64,000 nt of DNA from CAIYQJ01 sp963717255 (GCA_963717255.1 CAVQVT010000002.1:105521-169520), one strand, 5' to 3'; counted from the first letter of the stretch, positions 1 to 8,488 are shown. Program-made: numbers and translations. The notes: a model not told the origin generated them from the sequence alone.

Positions 1-41
1 GCGGCGGCGTTCGGCGCGGGCGGATCCGGGAGCTGCGTCAT
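1..41 (-). CDS. Possible 5' end of a gene running off the left edge
   Basis: On the minus strand an ATG at 39-41 opens a frame (M-T-Q-L-P-D-P-P...) that stays open to the window edge. Only 13 codons are visible and there is no clear Shine-Dalgarno or -10 element, so this may be chance. The stretch 42-209 between it and the DUF3037 gene shows nothing else I can name. Confidence 0.2.
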   Translation of the reverse strand, partial: MTQLPDPPAPNAA

Positions 42-209
42 CCGGTCAGGGGGGCCGGGTTCGGCCACGGGCGACCTCCACCGCCGCAAGAGTTCAGCCG
101 GCGGAGCGGCGACGCCAGAGGCATTCGTCACCCGCTCGCGCGCGGCCCGGCGACCCTGCGAGCCGGCTGGCGCCGATCCCGCGTCCGACGCAGCACCGGT
201 CGCGCCCGG

Positions 210-638
210 TCAGCCGCTGCCGGGCGGCCGAGCTGGACCGGTCCCCGGCGGCAGGACCATCGTCGTGAAGAGGTGGTCGAGCGTGGCGGCCGGATCCTCG
301 GTCATCCCGGTGTGCACGTCCCCCGGCTGCACGACGGTGCTCGCCGGCGCCACGAGCCAGTGGAATCGCTCGGGCTGGGAGAGGGCGGCGATCGGACCGG
401 CGTCGCGGTCTCCGGCGGCGATCCGCGGGATCGCTTCGAGGTGGCGGCGGATCTCCGCCGCGTCGCAGTCCGGGGCGAGGGCCCGGAGGCGGGACTCGTC
501 GAGGTCGACCCGTGCCCCCAGGAACCGCCGGGGCCGGCACAGCAGGACCACCCCCGCGTTCATCGACTCGCCCCGCTCCACGCGCGGCACGATCCGGACG
601 ATCGCGTAGGCGAACGGGCTACGCCGCGGCGCGGTCAC
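210..638 (-). CDS. DUF3037 family protein
   Basis: Small protein of about 142 residues. The N-terminal block YAIVRIVPRVERGESMNAGV is the hallmark of DUF3037, followed by a charged middle with D-E-S-R and a typical ending around LDHLFTTMVLPP. The biochemical role of this family is not established. I prefer the GTG at 636-638, which overlaps the 3' end of the upstream HipA-like kinase gene by 20 bases; an ATG at 669-671 is also in frame but would give a longer overlap. The pairing of DUF3037 with a HipA-like kinase is recurrent in bacteria, so the two are probably translated from one mRNA and act together. Nothing in the sequence shows the substrate. Confidence 0.75.
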   Translation of the reverse strand: MTAPRRSPFAYAIVRIVPRVERGESMNAGVVLLCRPRRFLGARVDLDESRLRALAPDCDAAEIRRHLEAIPRIAAGDRDAGPIAALSQPERFHWLVAPASTVVQPGDVHTGMTEDPAATLDHLFTTMVLPPGTGPARPPGSG

Positions 639-1395
639 GGTCCACCTCCGCGATGAACGCCGCGCGGCCATCGAGGCGCGCGAGCAGGTAGTCCATGTAG
701 GCCCGACGGTGCGCGTCGGGATCGGGGAGCCCGCGCTCCGGCGCGAGCCACGCGTCGGGGACGGATGCCACGATCGACTCCAGCAGGTCCCGCGTCAGGA
801 GCGGCGCCAGCCGGGCGTCCGCGCCCGCGACCGGCCCCGCATGCGGCAGCAGGACGTGGTCGCGCAGCTGCGGGAACGGGCGCCGGGCGTGCTCCGCCGG
901 GTCGCGCCACGTGTGGTGGATGTAGAGCGCAGCCCCGTGGTCGATGAGCCACAGCCGGCGATGCCAGACGAGCAGGTTGACGTTGCGGGGCGTCCGGTCG
1001 GGGTTCATGACGAGCCCGTCGAACCAGACGATGTCGGCGGCCAGATCCGGGTCGGGCGCATCGGCGACCGGGGCGTAGGGGAGGGCTCCCGGGAGGAAGT
1101 CGAGGCCCACGTTGACCCCCGGGCTCCGGTCGAGGAGGTCGCGGATCTCCTCGTGCGGCTCGGCGGCGCCGAGCGCGGGGTCGAAGTCGACGAGGACGAT
1201 CTCCGGCACGCGGAGGCCGAGCGCCCGGCCGATCTCCCCGGCGATGATCTCCGCGACGAGCGCCTTGGGTCCCTGTCCCGCCCCGTGGAACTTCGCCACG
1301 TACAGGCCGTCGTCGTCCGCCTCCACGACCGCCGGCAGCGAGCCACCCTCGCGAAGGGGCGTCACGTAGCGCGTCGCGGTCACCGTCCGGAGCAT
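619..1395 (-). CDS. HipA-like kinase family protein
   Basis: About 258 residues. The order GLYVAKFHGAGQGPKALVAE (lysine in a kinase-like N lobe), then DIVWFDGLVMNPDRTPRNVN and LWLIDHGAAL matches the compact HipA-like family. In that family the N-P-D-R-T-P-R-N-x-N stretch acts as catalytic loop and the later IDHG supplies the metal-binding aspartate. It lacks the N-terminal domain of true HipA toxins, so a toxin role should not be assumed. The start at 1395 is favoured over an upstream ATG at 1476 because a TACACT hexamer ends six bases before it, as in other leaderless genes here. It forms a two-gene unit with DUF3037 downstream. Confidence 0.75.
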   Translation of the reverse strand: MLRTVTATRYVTPLREGGSLPAVVEADDDGLYVAKFHGAGQGPKALVAEIIAGEIGRALGLRVPEIVLVDFDPALGAAEPHEEIRDLLDRSPGVNVGLDFLPGALPYAPVADAPDPDLAADIVWFDGLVMNPDRTPRNVNLLVWHRRLWLIDHGAALYIHHTWRDPAEHARRPFPQLRDHVLLPHAGPVAGADARLAPLLTRDLLESIVASVPDAWLAPERGLPDPDAHRRAYMDYLLARLDGRAAFIAEVDRDRAAA

Positions 1396-1401
1396 GGCGC
1401 G

Positions 1402-1407
1402 AGTGTA
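1402..1407 (-). promoter_or_regulatory. -10 element TACACT for leaderless HipA-like gene
   Basis: On the minus strand TACACT is followed by six bases and then the ATG at 1395. Spacing and sequence match the recurring TANNNT-plus-start pattern of this window. Confidence 0.5.
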
Positions 1408-1535
1408 CGGGTCCGGGTCGGCTCCCGGCTCGGGCCGAATCGGCGCGTCAGGGCCTTGTGCTCCGACCGATGTCATGATAGACTGACACGCGACACGTCG
1501 CGCGCCGCGCTTCGTCCTCCGTCAGGAGAGATGAC

Positions 1536-2310
1536 ATGGACCAGGACCGGACCCGGGCGAGCGTCGCCGCCTACTTCGAGAAGCTCTCGCGCGACCGGCA
1601 GATCCTCGCCGACGCCCTCCCCGGTGACGTCCGGGAGCGGCGATCCGCTCGCGGCCTGCTCGACATCGCGGACCTCGTGCGGGAGCTGCCCGCCGACGAC
1701 CAGCGGCTCGATCGCATCGAGGCGGTCAGCCTGGCCCCGGACGCCGGGGCCGATGCCGCGCTCCGCGTCGGCGGAGCGGCGGATGCCGTCGCGTACGCGT
1801 TCCGGTACGAGGACCCGCTCGAGAGCCCGGACGCGCTCCTCGACCGGTTCACTGCGGCCGTGGAGGCCGGCGCGTCCGAGTTCTACGCGGAGACGCGGAC
1901 GACCGCCCAGATGGCCGAGGACCTCGATTCCGCCGACCCGACCCGTGCCCTCCTCGCCGTGCGCCACGTCACCGAGCACCTCGACGCGTGGGAAGCGTGC
2001 CGCGGTCGCGCGCGCCCGCGAGGCGGACTGGTCCTGGGAGCGGATCGCCACGGTCCTGGGGCGGAAGCGCCAGAGCGTCTGGTCGAAGCATCGCGAGGGC
2101 GACCACGCCCCGGCGATCGCCCGGGCACCCCGCGCGGTGGCGGCGTTCGCGAAGGCGGCGATCACCCGCGTGCCGACGGGCCGGCCGCACGGCGGCCACC
2201 CGGCGGCCGAGGACGAGGAGCGGCTCACGCTCCAGGCGGACGACCTCGCGGCCCACGAGGACGACGCGACGGCCTCGGTCGTGGCCCTCCCCGAGGGCGC
2301 GAGCGCCTGA
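1536..2310 (+). CDS. Helix-turn-helix protein, frame interrupted near 1992
   Basis: The start ATG follows a good Shine-Dalgarno (AGGAGAG at 1524-1530). The first 150 residues (MDQDRTRASVAAYFEKLSRD...) are helical and acidic and match no family I recognise. The frame then shifts by +1 at about 1992 and continues as a basic helix-turn-helix-like stretch (WSWERIATVLGRKRQSVWSK) with an acidic tail ending ALPEGASA. Adding one GA unit (TGGGAGAAGCG instead of TGGGAAGCG) joins both halves into one protein of about 258 residues with A-W-E-K-R-A at the junction. The HTH resembles the short sigma-like or Myb-like motifs of small actinobacterial DNA-binding proteins. A true pseudogene is possible but less likely, because the codon use and both halves look healthy. 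Confidence 0.6.
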
Positions 2311-2327
2311 GTCCGCGAGGCCCCCGT

Positions 2328-2369
2328 CGGCCGCTCCGGGCGGGCGCGCGCGCCCGCCCGGAGCGGCCG
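2328..2369. terminator. Perfect 42-bp palindrome, likely terminator or cruciform
   Basis: Every base from 2328 to 2348 pairs with 2349 to 2369 around an alternating GC centre. It lies 18 bases after the stop of the HTH gene and before a lipoprotein gene. A hairpin of this strength would stop transcription, although no T-run follows. Confidence 0.6.
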
Positions 2370-2490
2370 GTCGCTGGCCGGCCCCGGCCGCGCGCCCCGT
2401 ATCACCCGAATCGGTCCTTCCCGCCCGTGGCATGCTGCGCGTACCTTCAGTCGTGAATTGCGATCGCTGCACCCGCAGTGGGAGTCCACC

Positions 2491-3003
2491 ATGCATCGTC
2501 CCGTCGCCCGGATCACGGGCCTCGTCGCACTGAGCCTCGCCCTGGCGGCGTGCTCGTCGGGCGGGTCCTCCGCGACCCCGGTCCCGTCCGTCTCCGCGGT
2601 CTTCGCCGCCGGAACGGCGAACGTGCAGGTCGCGGGGCCGGTCCTCTCCTACACGGCCCCGCTCCAGATCGGCCGCCTCGTCGACAACGGCGCGATGCTC
2701 AACGTCCAGTACATCAACGTGCAGGGTGGGACGCTGACCTACACCGGGCCCGGGAAGCCCGGGACCTACGCGACACAGCGCACGGACACCGCGATCACGT
2801 CGCTCGCCCTCGTGGTCGGCGTCCAGGGGGCCGGCGGCGACGTCCCGTACGTCCCGTTCAACTCGATCGCCGGCGAGTGCTCCATCACCATCGAGAAGGT
2901 GGACGCCACCGGCGGCAACGCGACCTTCACCTGCACGCAGCTGCCGAGCCAGGACGGCACGATCAAGATCGACGCGACCGGGACCTTCGACGCCCGACCC
3001 TGA
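2491..3003 (+). CDS. Putative exported lipoprotein, unknown function
   Basis: 170 residues with a signal peptide of positive start (MHRPVARITG), hydrophobic core and lipobox L-A-A-C with Cys21, followed by a Ser/Gly/Thr-rich linker. The mature part is Thr- and Val-rich and probably beta-structured. It includes two cysteines (in AGECSITIEK and FTCTQLP) that could form a disulfide. I do not recognise the family. The ATG at 2491 is chosen over an upstream TTG because it places the signal peptide at the N terminus. It stands alone between the 42-bp palindrome and a small membrane protein. Confidence 0.7.
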   Translation: MHRPVARITGLVALSLALAACSSGGSSATPVPSVSAVFAAGTANVQVAGPVLSYTAPLQIGRLVDNGAMLNVQYINVQGGTLTYTGPGKPGTYATQRTDTAITSLALVVGVQGAGGDVPYVPFNSIAGECSITIEKVDATGGNATFTCTQLPSQDGTIKIDATGTFDARP

Positions 3004-3218
3004 CGATGGCGCGCAGGCCGCCGGGCGCGAGCCCGCGCCGGAGCGCGCGATCGCGCCCCTGCCCGAACGCGGCGGAGGCGCATCTCCACGCCGCCCGGGT
3101 CGGCCCCGCGGCGGCCCGGGGTGAACTCGAGGCGGTCCGGCACTGGTCTCCCGGCGGCGTAGCGCCCATGCTCCAAGGTCGCGAGCGACGGCTCGCGTGG
3201 AGCGGGAGGGTGGCCGCC

Positions 3219-3878
3219 ATGAACTACGACATGGGTCTCTACGGGCTGGGCGTGCTCGTCGCGATGTCCGTCGGATTCGGCGCTCTCGTCGGCGTACTCA
3301 CGTGGCGGTCTGCGTCCCACTGGATCGGCCCGATCGGCGTGGCAGCCTTCTTCCTCGGCGGCCTGTTCGTGAGCGAGGTGATGTTCGGCACCGCCACCGA
3401 GGCGGAGCTGCAGCCGAACATCGACGGGCTCTCGTTCGACGAGGCGCTCCTCGGCGGCCTCATCGCCGGGCTGGCCGCGACGATCGTGGCGTGGCTCCTC
3501 ACCCACCACCGCCACAGCGCCGGCCGACGCCGGCCTGATCGAGGGCGCGACGCGGAGGCCGCGGCCGCCGGGACCGCGCCGCGGCTGAAGCCGCGTTGGC
3601 CTGAGGAGGCTCACATGAAGAAGGCGTTCGTCATCGTTGCCACGGTCGCCGGTGGGGCGCTCCTCGCGAATGCGCTTGCGTCCAGGGTCGGCAAGACCGA
3701 CTTCGCAGAGCGACTCGCCGCGATGCCTGACACGGCCCCGCCGAAGTGGATCTTCACGAACGTCACGGCGATCCGAGCGAACACCGAACGCATCCTCGCC
3801 CTCCTGGACGAGCAGAGGCCTACCCCTGCGGGGGAACCGCTACCGCCTCCTGGGCCGGAAGCCGCGCGCGACGCGTGA
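3219..3878 (+). CDS. Small integral membrane protein, frame open into the next gene
   Basis: ATG at 3219 follows GGGAGGG. The first 100 residues hold three likely membrane helices (GLYGLGVLVAMSVGFGALVG, then IGPIGVAAFFLGGLFVSEVM, then ALLGGLIAGLAATIVAWLL) and a short acidic loop, followed by an Arg/Ala-rich cytoplasmic tail. No stop codon separates it from a second, better-looking start at 3615 in the same frame. The protein as read is therefore 219 residues and includes that second domain. Either this is a natural fusion, or the upstream stop was lost by an indel or point change in the low-complexity tail. No function is recognisable. Confidence 0.45.
   Translation: MNYDMGLYGLGVLVAMSVGFGALVGVLTWRSASHWIGPIGVAAFFLGGLFVSEVMFGTATEAELQPNIDGLSFDEALLGGLIAGLAATIVAWLLTHHRHSAGRRRPDRGRDAEAAAAGTAPRLKPRWPEEAHMKKAFVIVATVAGGALLANALASRVGKTDFAERLAAMPDTAPPKWIFTNVTAIRANTERILALLDEQRPTPAGEPLPPPGPEAARDA
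3615..3878 (+). CDS. Small membrane-anchored protein, possible independent gene
   Basis: The ATG at 3615 has its own Shine-Dalgarno (AGGAGG at 3604-3609). It starts a typical short anchored protein of 87 residues: MKKAFVIVATVAGGALLANA as membrane helix, then the pattern MPDTAPPKWIFTNVTAIRAN and a helix ending ALLDEQ. This looks like a small family of unknown function that I have seen in actinobacteria-like genomes. It is in frame with the membrane protein starting at 3219 with no stop between them, so it may be translated both alone and as the tail of a longer product. Confidence 0.5.
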   Translation: MKKAFVIVATVAGGALLANALASRVGKTDFAERLAAMPDTAPPKWIFTNVTAIRANTERILALLDEQRPTPAGEPLPPPGPEAARDA

Positions 3879-4054
3879 CCGTCCGGGGCCACGTCCGTCC
3901 GCGACGACGTCCGGCACTTGCGGCGCTTCCTCGCGCGCCCAAGGTGACGTCTGAGCGGGAGGCTTGGACGCGCGGCCCAGATAGCGTGCCGCCGGGACCG
4001 CGCCGAGCCACTGGCGAGACCGACCCGCAGATGGCGTCGAAGGAGGGTCTGCTG

Positions 4055-4690
4055 ATGCGGCGGGCGGCGCTGGTGATGCTGGGCGGGACCGCCGCTGCGG
4101 CCGTGGCGGGAGCAGCCGCCCTGATCGTCGATCTGCGACGCCCGCAGGAAGCGGTGGGCGCCATGCGCGGCCGGCGCGGCAGCCGCGTCAACACCTGGAT
4201 GAACCGGCCGGTCTACCGACTCGTCGCGGAGGCGCTCGAGCTCGGGTCGGACGACGAGCTGCTCGACTCGGCTGCGGTTGGGGCGCCGCCTGGTGGAGCA
4301 TGGCTCGGGGTGCGGTTCGTCGCGGGCATGGACCGTCCGAGGAGAAGGTCGCTTCCCGGGAGCGACTCGCCGAGCGCATCGCCGAGGGGACCGCGGAGGT
4401 CGTGCGTGGCGACGCCGAGGCACCCCGTGGGAGGACGGACGGTTCAGCGCCGTCACCGCCACGACGCCTTCCAGTTCTTCGCCGACCCGGCGCAGGCCCT
4501 CGCCGAGATGCGGCGGAAGCTCCGCCCCGGCGGGCGGGCCGTCGTCGCCATGAGGATGCAGCTTCGAGGCGGCCGGGCTCCGCGAGATCCCGGGTTCAGC
4601 TCGGAGCGCCCGTGCGACGTGCGGAAGGTCAGGGACCGCCTGGAACGCCGGCGGTCCTGGCCGAGCCGGACGTCGCCATGAGGGCGCGAG
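4055..4690 (+). pseudogene. Decayed SAM-dependent methyltransferase with N-terminal anchor
   Basis: A start at 4055 after AGGAGG gives an N-terminal hydrophobic anchor (RRAALVMLGGTAAAAVAGAA) and then VYRLVAEALELGSDDELLD, the lead into methyltransferase motif I. After that the coding frame changes at about 4338, 4425, 4460 and 4560. The pieces are, in order, SEEKVASRERLAERIAEG, PWEDGRFSAVT, DAFQFFADPAQALAEMRR, LRPGGRAVVAM and FEAAGLREIPG, i.e. the motif II-to-post-III order of class I methyltransferases. The motif I glycine-rich loop itself is unreadable. Each change is of the -1 type, unlike the +1 dinucleotide slips elsewhere in this window, so real decay is plausible. Confidence 0.6.
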
Positions 4691-4718
4691 TACGAGGTGC
4701 CGCTCGACTTCATCGGTC

Positions 4719-4967
4719 GATGCGGCGAACAAGCTCTTCCTCGAGAAGTCGGTCGCGGAGTCCTGGGACAAGTCGCTGGAGAAGTTCAAGGCGATCGTCG
4801 AGGCCCAGGCCGCGGTCCACGTGCTAGGGGCGGGAGTCCGCCACCTGCCACCGGTGTCACAAGAGGGTCACGGCCCGGCAACGCGGCGTCCGGACGGATT
4901 CCGCCCGCCGCGCGGCATGGCGGCCAGCTTCGCGGGGGCCGTCCGGGCCGTGCTACTCGGCGGCTGA
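4719..4967 (+). pseudogene. Coding remnant of unknown origin
   Basis: An open frame without a start reads DAANKLFLEKSVAESWDKSL and a few further helical residues with healthy codon use, then turns into low-information sequence up to a TGA at 4965. It may be the true C terminus of the decayed methyltransferase gene upstream or of another lost gene. It overlaps the 3' end of the convergent msrA gene by 15 bases. Confidence 0.35.
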
Positions 4968-5630
4968 GACCCCCACGCCGACCGGGCAGCTCACGCCCGT
5001 CCCGTGGTCGGGGCAGTAGCCGTTCGGGTTCCTGTCGAGGTACTGCTGGTGGTACTCCTCGGCGAACCAGAACGGGCCGGCGTCGGCGATCTCCGTGGTG
5101 ATCGTGCCGTAGCCTGCCGCCGACAGGCGCTGCTGGTACGCGTCGCGGCTCGCCTCGGCGAGGCGGCGCTGCTCCGGGTCGGCGACGTAGATGGCCGAGC
5201 GGTACTGCGTGCCGATGTCGTTGCCCTGGCGCATGCCCTGCGTGGGGTCGTGGCTCTCCCAGAAGACGCGGAGCAGCTCCTGGTACGTCACGCGTGACGG
5301 GTCGTACGCGACGCGCACGACCTCCGCGTGGCCGGTCCCGCCGGAGCAGACCTCGCGGTACGTGGGGTTCGGGGTGACGCCGCCGGCGTAGCCCACAGCG
5401 GTCGAGACGACCCCGGGGACCTGCCAGAAGCGCTTCTCCGCGCCCCAGAAGCAGCCCAGGCCGAAGGTGGCGAGCGCGGTGCCCTCGGGGAACGGCCCGT
5501 CGATCGGCGTCCCGAGGACGGCGTGGACGCCGGGAACCATGATCGGCTCGGGCCGGCCGGGGAGCGCATCGGCGGCGCTCGGCAGGCGGAGCTTCGCGGG
5601 GTCGGGGCGGAGGAAGTCGAGGATGCTCAT
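4953..5630 (-). CDS. msrA: Peptide-methionine (S)-S-oxide reductase MsrA
   Basis: 225 residues. The catalytic motif GCFWGAEKRF places the nucleophilic cysteine at position 60. It is followed by VGYAGGVTPNPTYREVCSGG, HAEVVRVAYDP, the FWESHDPTQ block, DIGTQYRSAIY and EYHQQYLDRNPNGYC, all standard MsrA blocks in the right order. The enzyme reduces S-methionine sulfoxide in oxidised proteins using thioredoxin. The last cysteines (C in NGYCPDHGTGVSCP) are candidates for resolving residues. The ATG at 5630 gives the normal length; there is no signal peptide, so it is cytoplasmic. The gene stands alone, convergent with the remnant at 4.7-4.97 kb and divergent from an MFS transporter. Confidence 0.93.
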   Translation of the reverse strand: MSILDFLRPDPAKLRLPSAADALPGRPEPIMVPGVHAVLGTPIDGPFPEGTALATFGLGCFWGAEKRFWQVPGVVSTAVGYAGGVTPNPTYREVCSGGTGHAEVVRVAYDPSRVTYQELLRVFWESHDPTQGMRQGNDIGTQYRSAIYVADPEQRRLAEASRDAYQQRLSAAGYGTITTEIADAGPFWFAEEYHQQYLDRNPNGYCPDHGTGVSCPVGVGVSAAE

Positions 5631-5753
5631 GGGACGCTCCGTGGGCGGGCTTGTCTCGGCCGAATCGTACCCATGGCGCCGGATCGCGCCCGACGGGCGT
5701 TGCGGCCGGCTCGAACCCCTCGTGAGCGCGTCCCCGGGCGGGCTGGCGGGCTG

Positions 5754-5759
5754 TAGCAT
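5754..5759 (+). promoter_or_regulatory. -10 element TAGCAT for leaderless MFS gene
   Basis: TAGCAT is followed by seven bases and a GTG start at 5767 with no Shine-Dalgarno, which fits a leaderless transcript. Confidence 0.55.
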
Positions 5760-5766
5760 CCGTGGG

Positions 5767-7352
5767 GTGCGAAGACCGTCGGTCCCGTCGTTCATCGCGG
5801 AGGTGTTCGCCGACCCCGCGGCCCGCAACGGCCTCCTCGTGGGATCCGTCTCCCTCTTCGCGGCCGCCCTCGACCCGAAGGTGTGGGGCCCTGCCCTGCC
5901 GTCGGTCCAGGCCGCGATCCGCGAGACCCCCCAGCTCGAGCAGATCGTCATGCTCGGCGCCGTGGGCGGAGCAGCCCTCCTCCTCCTGGGCGGCGCCGTC
6001 GGCGATTCGTCACGGGCCAGGCCGGTCATCCTCTGGGGTCTTGCGGTCGAGCTCGTCGCGAGCGTGGCCGGGCTCCTCATGCCGAGCGGGTTCGTCCTCG
6101 TCGCGACGCGGCTCATCGGCCACGGGGCCGCCGCCTTCGTCATCCCGGTCTCGCTGGCGCTGGTGGCGACGAGCTACCGGGGCGTGGCACGGGCGACCGC
6201 GATCGGCCTCGCGTACGGCGCGTACGGGGCGGCCGGCGCGGCGGCGCCCATCCTCCTGCAGATCCTGCCGGACCAGCGGTGGCCGGCCTTCATCGCCGCG
6301 ATCGCCGCGTGCGCCGTCGCGATCTGGATCGCGCGCCCGAGGATCCCGGACCTGGCACGACCGGCGGCTCCCGAGCGGCCGTACGTCGTCGGCACAGCCG
6401 TCTGGGCGTTCGGGATCATCACGCTCACCATCGGGATCACGTGGATCGGCGGGGGCCTCGACAACCCGGTCCGCTGGGCCCTGGTCCTCGGCGGACTTGC
6501 CGTTCTCGCTGTCGCCCTCGCCCACGATCGCCGACGGACCGGAGAGAGACTGGCGCGGTCAGGATCGAGCGGCGGCCGGCCGCGGTCGCGGTCTTCGTCG
6601 GGATCGTGATCGCGATCTCGCAGACGGTCCCGATGATGCAGCTGCCCCTCTACTTCCACCTCGTGCTCGGATACGGACCGCTCCTTGCGACGGTCGCCCT
6701 TGCCCCGCTGTTCGCGGCACTCCTGCTGGCCGGTCCGGTGGCGGGCATCCTGCTCGCGCGCTACTCCCCGCGGACGCTCGTCGGCGCCGGCGTGGTCGCC
6801 ATCGGCGCGGCGGACCTGCTCCTGTGGGCGATCGCGACGCCATCCGCGGGGTACGTCCTCTTCGTGATCCCGTGCGTGCTCGTCGGCGCCGGGTTCGTCG
6901 TCGCGACGACGGTCCGCACGGCGATCATCTTCGCGAGCGTGCCGCGTGGCCTGCCGGCGACCGCCGCGGCCCTCAACGAGGCGTCGATCGCGGTCGGGTC
7001 GCGGATCGGGATCGTGCTCGTCACCGCGGTCGTCGCGCAGACGGCCATCGCGACGTACACGGCGTCCGTCGCGGGGCTGCCTCCGGCGGAGGCACAGCAG
7101 TCGATCGCCGCCTTCCGCGACATCCTCACGGCGGTCGGGACGCCGTCCTTCGACCAGGTCGCCGCGGCGGTGACGGCGACCGACGTGCGGCCGTACCTCG
7201 ACGCCTACGCCTCCGGCGTCCGCGCGGCGTTCGGCCTTGGCGGCATCGCCGCCGTCGTTGGCGGCGCGATCGCCTGGGTCGCGCTCGGCCGGCGCGATCC
7301 CCTCGTCACCGTCTGGGAGCACCGCGACGAGCGTGAGGTCGTCGCGGGCTGA
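5767..7352 (+). CDS. MFS transporter, drug-export type, frame interrupted near 6545
   Basis: A hydrophobic protein with about 14 predicted membrane helices when both halves are joined (about 528 residues), like the DHA2 drug:H+ antiporters of the EmrB/QacA kind. The first half (from RRPSVPSFIAEVF) contains the helix 2-3 region GDSSRARPVILWG and a G-rich helix 5 (GLAYGAYGAAGAAAPILLQ). The second half starts IERRPAAVAVFVGIVIAISQ and ends with a short cytoplasmic tail. The frame breaks inside a GAGAGAGA run at 6542-6549; removing one GA unit joins the halves. Substrate cannot be read from sequence. The start is the GTG at 5767, just after a TAGCAT hexamer. Confidence 0.7.
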
Positions 7353-7378
7353 GTCCGTCGCCCGGGATGCACCCGGGG

Positions 7379-7416
7379 ACGACGAAGCCCCGGCGCGAGC
7401 GTCGGGGCTTCGTCGT
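7379..7416. terminator. Strong hairpin terminator between convergent genes
   Basis: A perfect 14-bp stem (7379-7392 with 7403-7416) and a 10-base loop lie 27 bases after the MFS stop and before the 3' end of the DUF1269 gene. It can serve both strands. Confidence 0.75.
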
Positions 7417-7491
7417 TCGTGTCCGGCGGCCGGCGGAGCCGGTCGGCCGGCCTCCCGCGGCCGTCGGTGGCCGCAGGTGGGTGGAGCGTGC

Positions 7492-8028
7492 TCAGGCCTG
7501 CGGGGCGTCCGCGGCCGGTGCCGGAGCAGCCTGCGCGGTGCCTTCGTCGTGGGCGAGCGCCGCGTTGATCTCCGCCGTCGCCTCGTCGGAGAGGGAGGTC
7601 TTGAGGACCTCGCCGCCGAGCGGGGCGAGCGCCGCGAGCGCCTTGTCCTCGGTCCACTTCTCGACGAACAGCACGAGAGCCGCGCCGCCCGGCTTGAGGA
7701 CGTCCTGGGCGCGCTGGCGGAACTCGTCCTTCACGCCCCAGCCGGCCATCGTGCCCATCACGGCGCCCATGAGGCCGCCGATGATGAGGCCCGCCACGGG
7801 GATGATGAAGAGGAGGCCGATGAGCATCCCCCAGAAGCCGCCCATGAGGGCGCCCGAGGACGTCGCGCCGGTCTTCGTGACCATCTGGGTCTTGCCGGCG
7901 GCGTCCTTCGTGACGACGGCCGCGCCGGAGACCTGCATGACGAGGTCGTGCTGCAGCTGGCCGACGACGTCGTACGCCTGCTGCGCGGTCGCCTCGTCCT
8001 TGTAGCCGATGACGACGAGATCTGCCAT
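7492..8028 (-). CDS. DUF1269 domain protein with glycine-zipper membrane segment
   Basis: 178 residues starting MADLVVIGYKDEATAQQAYD, the typical DUF1269 N-terminal ferredoxin-like fold. A central hydrophobic Gly/Met-rich block (GALMGGFWGMLIGLLFIIPV, then GLMGAVMGTMAG) reads as a pair of glycine-zipper helices. A second globular part follows (AALVLFVEKWTEDKALAALA) that is used to bin to the same fold, then a Pro/Ala tail. The ATG at 8028 is preceded by GGAGGGAAC. The family has no proven activity; members are often near SHOCT and DUF6325 genes, as here, and are linked to the envelope or stress by context only. The gene is separated from the upstream SHOCT gene by a strong hairpin. Confidence 0.8.
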   Translation of the reverse strand: MADLVVIGYKDEATAQQAYDVVGQLQHDLVMQVSGAAVVTKDAAGKTQMVTKTGATSSGALMGGFWGMLIGLLFIIPVAGLIIGGLMGAVMGTMAGWGVKDEFRQRAQDVLKPGGAALVLFVEKWTEDKALAALAPLGGEVLKTSLSDEATAEINAALAHDEGTAQAAPAPAADAPQA

Positions 8029-8048
8029 GTTCCCTCCTGGGTGAGTTC

Positions 8049-8085
8049 GAGCCCCTGCGGGGCCGTCGCGGCCCCGCAGGGGCTC
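8049..8085 (-). terminator. Hairpin terminator downstream of SHOCT gene
   Basis: A perfect 16-bp stem (8049-8064 with 8070-8085) around a five-base loop lies between the SHOCT gene and the DUF1269 start. It should limit read-through, so the two genes are probably not one simple operon. Confidence 0.7.
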
Positions 8086-8104
8086 GTCCGTGTGAGGCCG
8101 GCGA

Positions 8105-8416
8105 TCAGCCGCCCGCGAGCAGCTTCGCCTTCGCGGCGGCGAACTCCTCGTCGGTGAGGACGCCCGCAGCGTGCAGGTCGCCGAGCTGCTTGAGCTGGGC
8201 CATGTCGATCTGCGGGCTGGCGGCGGCCGGGGCCGGCGCCGGGGCGGCAGCGGCCGCCTGCTGCTGCGCCGCGGCGACGCCGGCCTCGTAGGCCTGCTGC
8301 TGCGACGCATCCGCGCTCGCCTGCTGGTTGGCGTACTTCTGCTGCTGGTGGTGGCTGACGGCGCCCGCGGTGCCGGCCACCACGGCCGTCGTCGCCGCAA
8401 CGCCGACCAGGCCCAT
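8105..8416 (-). CDS. SHOCT domain membrane-associated protein
   Basis: 103 residues from ATG 8416. An N-terminal hydrophobic stretch (GLVGVAATTAVVAGTAGAVS) is followed by a Gln/Ala-rich linker and a C-terminal SHOCT domain (LKQLGDLHAAGVLTDEEFAA, ending K-A-K-L-L). SHOCT modules are short helical pairs with unknown partners, often on membrane proteins. The same frame is open upstream of the ATG (H-D-D-R-R-R-G), which resembles the basic start of relatives, while a nearby ATG at about 8436 is in another frame. The true N terminus may therefore be a few residues longer with an indel between. The gene sits between DUF6325 and DUF1269 genes. Confidence 0.7.
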   Translation of the reverse strand: MGLVGVAATTAVVAGTAGAVSHHQQQKYANQQASADASQQQAYEAGVAAAQQQAAAAAPAPAPAAASPQIDMAQLKQLGDLHAAGVLTDEEFAAAKAKLLAGG

Positions 8417-8488
8417 GCCACGTCGTCGATCATCATGTGAGGTGCTCCCTTCGGATCGTGTTCGCGGATCGTCGAGCGTGTGGCGGGT

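Noticed and set aside
619..1395. HipA toxin of a HipBA toxin-antitoxin system
   Set aside because: The protein lacks the HipA N-terminal domain, there is no HipB-like DNA-binding gene beside it, and the partner is DUF3037.
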